From assembly GCA_025201375.1 (NCBI GenBank), contig JAIWZP010000003.1:62001-126000 (forward strand): 64,000 bases of DNA, in the 5' to 3' direction. Every line of letters begins with the position of its first letter. Positions within the stretch are counted from its first letter, which is position 1. The position numbers were made by a program, and so were the translations under genes. The DNA is from Gongronella butleri. Lineage: Eukaryota > Mucoromycota > Mucoromycetes > Mucorales > Cunninghamellaceae. Below are positions 57,887 to 64,000 of the stretch, in pieces. Under the pieces are notes generated by a model, which worked only from the letters and a program-made list of their open reading frames with translations, searched no databases and was not told where the DNA came from.

Positions 57887-58052
57887 CTATCCTTCGGGCG
57901 CGGCCCACGAGGTGCGCGGGTCGATCACATTTGTGCTTGGCACCTTTGAACATCCCGACTGAAACAAAAAAGAAAAAACACAAGGAAAAAACTTGTTCGC
58001 TCGGATCCGAGTGATTGCTGTCGCTATTGGACACGCCCTTCAGGAACGCCAT
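57887..58052 (-). CDS. Candidate 43-residue protein, two exons
   Basis: Minus strand. Exon 58052-57993 starts MAFLKGVSNSDSNHSDPSEQ; exon 57958-57887 ends in NVIDPRTSWAAPEG and a stop. The intervening 34 bases are pyrimidine-rich, begin GTTTTT and end TTTCAG. Phase is kept and the codons end mainly in C or G, as in neighbouring real genes. The intron is shorter than the others here and its donor is poor. Without splicing the frame continues to a different, less convincing end. I recognise no family. It starts about 180 bases after the NXT1 stop. Confidence 0.4.
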
Positions 58053-58232
58053 GGGTCTTTTGATCAAAACAAAGGCTTGCTTTATTTGCAAAAAGTACAT
58101 TTTAAGAAGGACGCGTGCCTAGCTCCCTATGGAAGATTTAGGCGAGACAGTGAGGGGGGCCAATGCGTCGATAAATGCGTGAATTGTGTAATATGAAGTG
58201 GCATGAGGATTTTTTTTGAGCGGATGGAACGC

Positions 58233-59189
58233 CTAAACGAATCTGCACAGAAAAAAAAAAAACAAAATTAAAAAAAAAAAAACGTGAGCCATCCAGCTTT
58301 ACTCGTGGCCCGTTGTGCGTGCGCATCTCATTGTACATGCCCAGCCATTGGGCGGCCTGAACACTCCCGAGGAATGGCCAGGTGGACCCACAAATACGCA
58401 CTCGAATGGCCCAATTGCATCCCTTTTGCCGTCAATGCGTCTTTTTTCTTTACCTAAAGTTTTCGCTCTGGACGTAGTAATTGCCTACTTGGACGTCGTC
58501 AGGCGCCAGGATAAACGTTTGGGAAAAGTTTTTCTTTGCTGGATGGTCGCCGTACTTGACCGTGCCCGACACGGTGATCAAAATACCCGTCACACCTTGT
58601 GCGTTCGTCAATGCTATAAAATAAAGGGTGAGTCGATGCCATTGTTGACCCATTGAAGGGGTCCAGAGCGCGTTTTGCCAAGACCAAGCGCCATTGCAAG
58701 CCATTGGCGCAGCTTTTTTTTTTTTTTTGATGATTCATGCCGTTTTCTCTTCATGGGGACCCAATGACATACCTGCAAGTGGCTGACAATCGTAGACATC
58801 CAGCTCGTGCTGCGAAGCTGGCAAGCGGCCCAGGAATTCCGAGTATTGCTGCGCACCAGAGAAAGCATTGCCTGTCAAAAAGCAAAAGAAGAAAAAAAAA
58901 AAGAAAAAGAAAAGATGAGCTCCTCGATTTTTCATACCATTTTCACCCCCCTCCCCTGGTTTTCAACTCTGTTTGCCAATTCTCATTGCTGCTTACCATT
59001 CCATAGAATAGCAGATCCATCTCGATACAGGCTGCCTAGTGACTAATTGAAAAAAAATGACAAATTGAGCACGTGCGCGCGAGATCGTCGCAAAGTAGTG
59101 GACTTTACGCTTCTCTGTGAGTCGTAGTTGTTGTAAAAGAATTGCACAAACTGCTCGGTGCTCTTTTCGGCAATGCCAACGGCGTCCAT
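58233..59189 (-). CDS. NXT1: NTF2-related mRNA export factor, NXT1/p15-like
   Basis: Five exons on the minus strand (59189-59109, 59042-58997, 58871-58773, 58613-58454, 58242-58233) give 131 residues, the size of NTF2-fold proteins. Order of landmarks: TEQFVQFFYNNYD, SLGSLYRDGSAILWNGNAFSG, FLGRLPASQHELDVYDCQPL, then GVTGILITVSGTVKYGD, FSQTFILAP and the C-terminal YYVQSENFRFV. WNGN, the LP loop, and DCQP are typical of NXT1, the partner of the NXF1/Mex67 mRNA export receptor at nuclear pores, more than of NTF2 itself. The last exon is only 10 bases (completing FRFV and the stop) and is supported by a good acceptor and by the conserved end. A tail-to-head small gene candidate follows. Confidence 0.9.
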
Positions 59190-60246
59190 GGTATAAAAAA
59201 ATTAAAAGGTGGAGTGGAAAACGAGGAAGAAAAGCGGCTTTCGTGCTGCGTCGTCGGCATTTGAATACTTTTTTTTTGTGCCGCTCAGTCGCGCCACACG
59301 CCCCATATGCGCAAACCACACCCATTTCACTTATTTCACTTATAGTCGTGATGCAATTGAAAGCTATGCTCCTTTTCCGTCTCTTTCTCATCATCAATCC
59401 TCCAATGCTCTCCTCGATTGATTTATTTTATTTCATGTCATTGGGGCTTCTGTTGAGCGGGCTTGGCAGGGCCACTGGCGTCGAAATTGAGATCGCCATC
59501 TTAAGCGCGGCCGCTGATGGTCACAATTTAATGCGATTTTTCGTGTTTCTCTCTAGGAAATGGACCAATTTGTCGCAATCGAGCCAGCTGCGCGCGACAT
59601 TTGCAAGCAGGCAGTCCGGTCAAAATCCAGCGCCATTATCAGCGAAAAATTTATACGAGCAGTGCTCTCACTCTTTTTTTTTTTTCTTCTGAAAATGGCC
59701 CTGATTCTTTGAAACCACAGGTCGACACGACAACATTTGGCTCTGGTCATTCAATTGGACAGATATAGAGTAGACTTGCGCAATATGTAGGCTGTAGTGA
59801 GATGAAGCACGCGCTCGATGAGCCACATCACCTTTTTTTCGGCTACGGATCGCCATCCCTCCCCACTCTCCTTTCCAGAGCTGGGCACCAGTTAAATCTT
59901 TTGTTTAAATCGTCGCATTTTGGTCGATTACAAGCAGCAATGTGTTGACGCTAGCCAACAAATGTAGTAAAAAGAGCGAAAGTGAGAAAAATATCCCCCT
60001 TTCCCATTTTTTTCTTTCCTTTTCTTTTAAATCTGCGTTGTCTTCGAGGCAAGATGAAGCAATACGTTGGGATGCTGTGCTTCATAAAAAGCATTAAGAG
60101 GCATCGCTCGTAAAAAAAGAGCACTCGTAAAAAAAAAACAGGAAAGAAAAGGCGTAAACGGAGTCTGCGGTCCAAAATCATCGTACAAAGGCGGAGTTTG
60201 GGGAGGCGGGCTTGAATCCTCTTCTTTCTGCTTCTTTACCACCCCA
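59190..60246. other. Intergenic region between NXT1 and WBP11-like genes, with coding-like fragments
   Basis: At 59,436-59,758 the plus strand has coding-like pieces (separate entry). On the minus strand near 60080-59830 a piece reads MPLNAFYEAQHPN up to a GTATTG site and, after a good acceptor at about 59952, RQHIAACNRPKCDDLNK and on to a stop. It may be a small gene or chance. The WBP11 promoter must also lie here. Confidence 0.3.
59436..59758 (+). other. Possible small gene, plus strand, unresolved
   Basis: After the strong acceptor-like ttctctctag at 59556 the plus strand reads EMDQFVAIEPAARDIC and on to SEKFIRA. After another acceptor, accacag at 59720, it reads VDTTTFGSGHSIGQI and a stop. 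The two are in phase if the intron starts at GTGCTC, a poor donor. Upstream, a frame from an ATG at 59436 is open, but I cannot join it. Opposite it, the minus strand at about 59509-59446 reads NFDASGPAKPAQQKPQ and stop, followed by AATAAA-like motifs, so which strand codes is unclear. Confidence 0.25.
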
Positions 60247-61082
60247 ATGGCCAAGTCGAAACGAAGCGTGAATCCCGCAGACGCTATGCGTAAGACGACA
60301 CTTCCTTGACTTTTTTTATCATTTGTTCTTATTCTTTTTACCTTTTTCACTTAGGCAAGGCGCAGCGAAAGCGCGAATTGAAAAAGGTAGGTGCTAGTTG
60401 CCCGTTAAAAGCGCTGCCAAAAAGTTCCCTTGTCACTCATCCCCCTCTTTTTATGCTTGGATCCTATAGAACAAAGAGATCCGCAAGACGGCACGCGAGG
60501 CGACGCTTGCCAAAAAGGATACAGGCCACCTCCAAAGCGAGATCAGCAAACTGGAAGCACTGGGTAAAACCGCAGAGCGAAATTAAGTCCTGTTTTCCTT
60601 CCTCACACGCACCTTTTGCCCCCTTTCTCCTTTTTCACCCGTTTTTTTTTTCCACAGCCGAACAGCGTGGTGCTCTCGAGCCGCCATTGAACGCCAAGTT
60701 GAAGAAGCTGCGCGATGAAATGTCACGCATTGAGAAGGCAAAAAAGGTAAAAAGATGAAAATGACGAAAATAACGCGCCGGAGCGCCCTGCAACGCGTGC
60801 TGATGCTTTTTTTTCTCTTCTTCTTGCAGGACACGGCAAAGCCTTTATCCAAGTATGCACGCAAATGAGATGCCAATGAAACCATTTTTGACTTGGCAAT
60901 TGCGGTCAAATTGGCCAATTAACAGGCCATCGCGTCGAAACTCACTTTTTTTTTTCTTTTTGTGCAGAGCGCAGGAAGCCCTGGAGGCCAGAAGGCGGCA
61001 GCAGCAAGAGAGCGAGAGTGCCGAGTCGCGCAAGCTTGTGTTTGATGCAAAGTCGGGCAAATTCGTGCCTGTCAAGGGAAAA

Positions 61083-61118
<36 letters not shown>

Positions 61119-62092
61119 GGGAGGGAAAAGCAAACTGCGGGTGGTGTCGGCTGTCTGTTGATCGTGTTTGAGCATGTGCACGTGCCATGTGATGCAAGAT
61201 GGTCTGATTTTTTTTTGCCCTTTTATCTATTTTTAGATGCCGACAAGGATGCGCAAGGCGCGAGCCATGACGAGGATGAGGACGACAGCGGCAGTGAGGA
61301 CGATTCCGACCTCGAGAGTGACGATGAATTGGCGATTGAAGGCATGGACGTCGTGGAAGATGAAGAAACCGAGGAATTGCCCGCCAGTGGCGCAGCAGAT
61401 GCCGTTGCTCCGCCATTGCAAGGTAAAGGCAGCGACATTGACGAAGATGATGATGCGCAAGATGCCGAAATTCCTTTGCCCGCTGATTCGGATGAAGACA
61501 TTGATATCCCGTTGCCCCCTGGTCCGCCTCCTCATCAGCCATTCCGAGATCAATTGCCATCTGTACGACCGCCGCCTCCTCCTCCCCCTCGATCCGCTGC
61601 TCATTATCCTCGCCCACCACGCCCATATGGCATGGCTCCATACCAGCACGCCCCAACATGTAAATCGCGTGTTTCAGCCCCCCCATATTCCCGAGATTCA
61701 TCGTATTTTTTTTTTTTTTTTTTTTTGCGTTGTTTCCTCTAGATTCTGCGCGTCCGCCTCCTCCTCCTCCTCCACGGCCTTATGGAGCGCGCCCTTATCA
61801 CCGTCCACCGCCGCGCCCATTACCACCCGCACATGCTGCCGCATTGGCAGCCTCCGCATCCGTGTCAGCTGCCCCTGTCATGACGCCACCACGTCCCAAT
61901 GCTGCCATTTCCAAGGAAACTTCTGCAACAGCGACCATTTCGGCCGAGCCCCAGTTGCGCGATTTGCAAAAAGAGCTTGTCGGCTTTGTGCCTGCTGCTT
62001 TGCGGCGCAAACAGACAAAAGCCAAGCAGCAGGACCAATTGCCAAAGGGTGCGCGTGCAGACAAGGTCAACCTGGCTCCCGACGTAGAATAG
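60247..62092 (+). CDS. WBP11: WW-domain-binding protein 11-like splicing factor
   Basis: Eight exons (60247-60289, 60355-60386, 60471-60564, 60658-60746, 60830-60852, 60968-61083, 61237-61659, 61743-62092) give 389 residues. The N terminus, SVNPADAMRKAQRKRELKKNK, then a helical stretch rich in Lys and Glu, matches the WBP11/Npw38BP domain. The middle is acidic (SGSEDDSDLESDDE). The last third is rich in proline, with PPPPPPP runs flanked by Arg and Tyr, as expected for ligands of WW domains, and ends with LVGFVPAALRRKQ, also typical of WBP11. Likely acts in the nucleus in pre-mRNA splicing with a PQBP1-like partner; the partner is not seen here. Exon 5 is only 23 bases. Confidence 0.88.
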
Positions 62093-62731
62093 TGCGGTCC
62101 TCCAATCTCGGAGTAATGTCAATAGAAATGAAATCATTCAAAAAAAAAAAAAAAGATGGGGGTCCGTGAAACGGCGATGTCCGCGTGGGTGTTTTTTTTC
62201 CCCCCTCGTTGTTAGGCAATTTTTCAATCTTGGACATGAAAGGCAACAATTTGAGATCATTGCGACCTTGGTCTGGAGATGGTGTGACGCGAAGATGAGG
62301 GGTTTAAAGGGGAGATGGCGCGAGCCGATGGAAAATTCATGGTGGGCCAGGCGAAATCAACAATTGCCTATTTGGTGCACCGCACACGCTCTATCATGCC
62401 AATGACTGTTGGCTGATGATCAAATAGAGAGACGGACCCCAATGGGCCCTTTATTTTACACACGTCATATTGTACATAGAAGAGGGGGAGGGAGGAGAAA
62501 ACAAGAGATTGATCATACAGCAAGTCAAGCTGACAGGCCTAGAAGCAAGTTGCCACTGGCGCGCGCGAAAGCCAGCGACACAAAAAAAAAAAAAAAAAAA
62601 GATAGAGAGAGAGGGGGAAATGGAGGATGCAAAAAGGCAACATAATTGGGGGAATGAGATGTTGTAATGGTAAAATAGGAAAAGATGGGGTAAAAACGAT
62701 AGGATGCCAAAGAAAAAAAAAAAAAAACGAG
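62093..62731. other. Convergent intergenic region, no gene seen
   Basis: Lies between the stops of the WBP11-like and homeodomain genes. It has A runs near 62140, 62585 and 62715 and a purine-rich block around 62480-62620. No recognisable frame. It must hold both transcript ends. Confidence 0.5.
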
Positions 62732-63846
62732 CTATGGCTTGCCATTGGTGCTGTCGGTGCTTTGCGTGTCTTTGGAAACAATAAGGAGGTGCGTAAGCCA
62801 AGAGGGGAATTTCTAATTTTCTAATTTTTTTTTTTTTTTTACCTTGGCGTCTTCTTCTTCGGCGACGACGGGCCTTGATGCCTGGATAATGATGATTGAG
62901 TCGTGCAAGGATGATGGGCAACGTGCGGCGACGCGCATTGATGAACCAATTGCTGATTTGATTGAGTGTGAGCTGTGTTTGCTCCTTTAGCAGCTTTTTT
63001 TCTTCTTCTGTCGGGTATGGATTGCGACAATGCTCGAGCAGCCACTTTTTTAGGATGGCGGTGACGGGTTTGGGCAAGTTACCACGGCGTCGCTTGTCGA
63101 GTTCGTCGAGACAGTCCATATATGTTGGGGAATCAACCGACAGTAGCAGATCATGGTCGTCATCGAGGTCCGGTGACGCTGGCGGTGCGTGTACCGTGGT
63201 GTTCGCGGTCGTTGTGGCTGCTCGACGACGCGTGGTGGTTGTAGAACCCATTGCCGAGCGCCTGGGTGGCGGTGGCGGCGACAAGGATGCGGGGCGAGGT
63301 GCATGCAGTGGAATTGGCGTCGCTGTCGTGGCTGTAGACGCCGTGGCCGACACGGATGGTGACATGGAGCGTGGTAGCGATGCGAGAGCGGCGGCAGGAC
63401 GGTGCAGGGAAGGCGAGGTGGCGTCGTGCAAGGGTGGCAAGACTGTTGAGGAAAACGAGCACGCGGACGCCGTGGAGGAGGAAGAGATGGATGTCGTTGG
63501 GGACACCATGTCCATCATTGTCGTCGTGGGGCGCGAGGGCACCTGGATAGGCGGTAAGACCACGTCGTTTTCCTCCCATCGATGCGAAATTTCAAACAAT
63601 TTCGTCCAAATCTGACTGTTCATCTGAAGCATCATATTGACGCGCTGTCGATGCATCTCAAGATTCGGGCAATCCATCATTGCTGATGACGTGCTGTTGA
63701 ATCGATCGTCGTGAAATAACACAAGGGGCCGGAAGAGGCGTAGCTGCAGCGAAAAAAAAGAAAAAAAGAAAAAAAATGAGAAATGCGAACGTTGAATGGT
63801 CGCTTGAGACCATGTCACTAACCTGTTGTTGGCTATAACTATCCAT
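62732..63846 (-). CDS. TALE-class homeodomain transcription factor
   Basis: Three exons on the minus strand (63846-63823, 63743-62843, 62769-62732) give 320 residues. The homeodomain spans about 227-289: [19 protein letters not shown], then the three-residue TALE insertion PYP in NPYPTEEEK, and helix 3 with [13 protein letters not shown] (W275, F276, N278). It is followed by a very basic stretch (ARRRRRRRQ), a likely nuclear signal. The N-terminal part has a short helical block, [20 protein letters not shown], and then Ser/Thr/Pro/Ala-rich low complexity. The last 12 residues come from the small exon 3. It resembles fungal TALE proteins such as the CUP/TOS8 or mating-type HD2-related group; which one cannot be told here. 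The start ATG opens an 8-residue first exon. Confidence 0.9.
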
Positions 63847-64000
63847 CAAAAAAATAAAAGTCAAAGAAAAAGAAGGAATGAAAGAAAGTGGAGGAAAAAC
63901 AAAGAAACAAAAAAAAAAAAAAAAGGGCAGGGACCGTCCGGCAGCTGCTCTTTTATCCTTGTTCCAATGATGCACTAGACCTTAATTAATCTATTGTTTC

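Noticed and set aside
57291..57962. Plus-strand open frame of 223 codons upstream of the phosphate transporter
   Set aside because: No ATG near its start, no gene-like codon bias, no splice sites, and it overlaps a better minus-strand candidate.

Overview
The window looks like chromosomal DNA of a fungus, probably an early-diverging one (Mucoromycota or Zoopagomycota grade). This is an inference. The genes carry many short GT-AG introns, the protein families are fungal (NADH-type glutamate synthase, Met5-type sulfite reductase, PHO84-type transporter, Set9 H4K20 methyltransferase, Drs2-type flippase), and the introns are full of long A and T runs. I see no rRNA, tRNA, CRISPR array or intact transposase. 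All exon models are by eye, from splice signals, reading phase and family conservation.

Layout. 1-3.2 kb: repeats, no gene. 3.2-10.1 kb: glutamate synthase (minus). 10.1-16.2 kb: a three-copy 496-bp tandem array, dispersed repeats and apparently gene-free DNA. 16.2-17.1 kb: small secreted 3D-domain protein (plus). 17.5-19 kb: repeats. 19.5-22.9 kb: Set9 (minus), divergent from a ten-exon HutD/Ves plus aspartoacylase/AstE-like fusion gene (23.7-26.7 kb, plus), which converges on a His-rich unknown gene (minus). 28.4-29.7 kb: tyrosine-phosphatase-like gene (minus). 31.1-31.8 kb: protoglobin with a C-terminal membrane segment (plus), convergent with the P4-ATPase (32.1-37.2 kb, minus). The P4-ATPase shares a short divergent promoter with a FabG-like SDR (37.3-38.3 kb, plus), and the SDR converges on a GST-like gene (38.4-39.4 kb, minus). 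39.4-41.5 kb: repeats. 41.5-42.5 kb: coiled-coil unknown (minus). 42.8-47.8 kb: sulfite reductase (minus). 48.8-55.3 kb: a large island of degenerate repeats, including a compact element packed with a hexamer on both strands. 55.4-57.1 kb: phosphate transporter (minus). 57.9-59.2 kb: a possible 43-aa gene and NXT1-like export factor (minus). 60.2-62.1 kb: WBP11-like splicing factor (plus). 62.7-63.8 kb: TALE homeodomain protein (minus).

How the genes relate. Three genes serve primary assimilation: GOGAT for nitrogen, sulfite reductase for sulfur, the PHO84-like carrier for phosphate. Others serve RNA processing and export (WBP11-like, NXT1-like), chromatin and transcription (Set9, TALE), lipid asymmetry (flippase) and redox or detoxification (SDR, GST, protoglobin). 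There is no operon. The most unusual gene is the HutD-aspartoacylase fusion. The repeat islands between genes are built from the same few degenerate families in different combinations.
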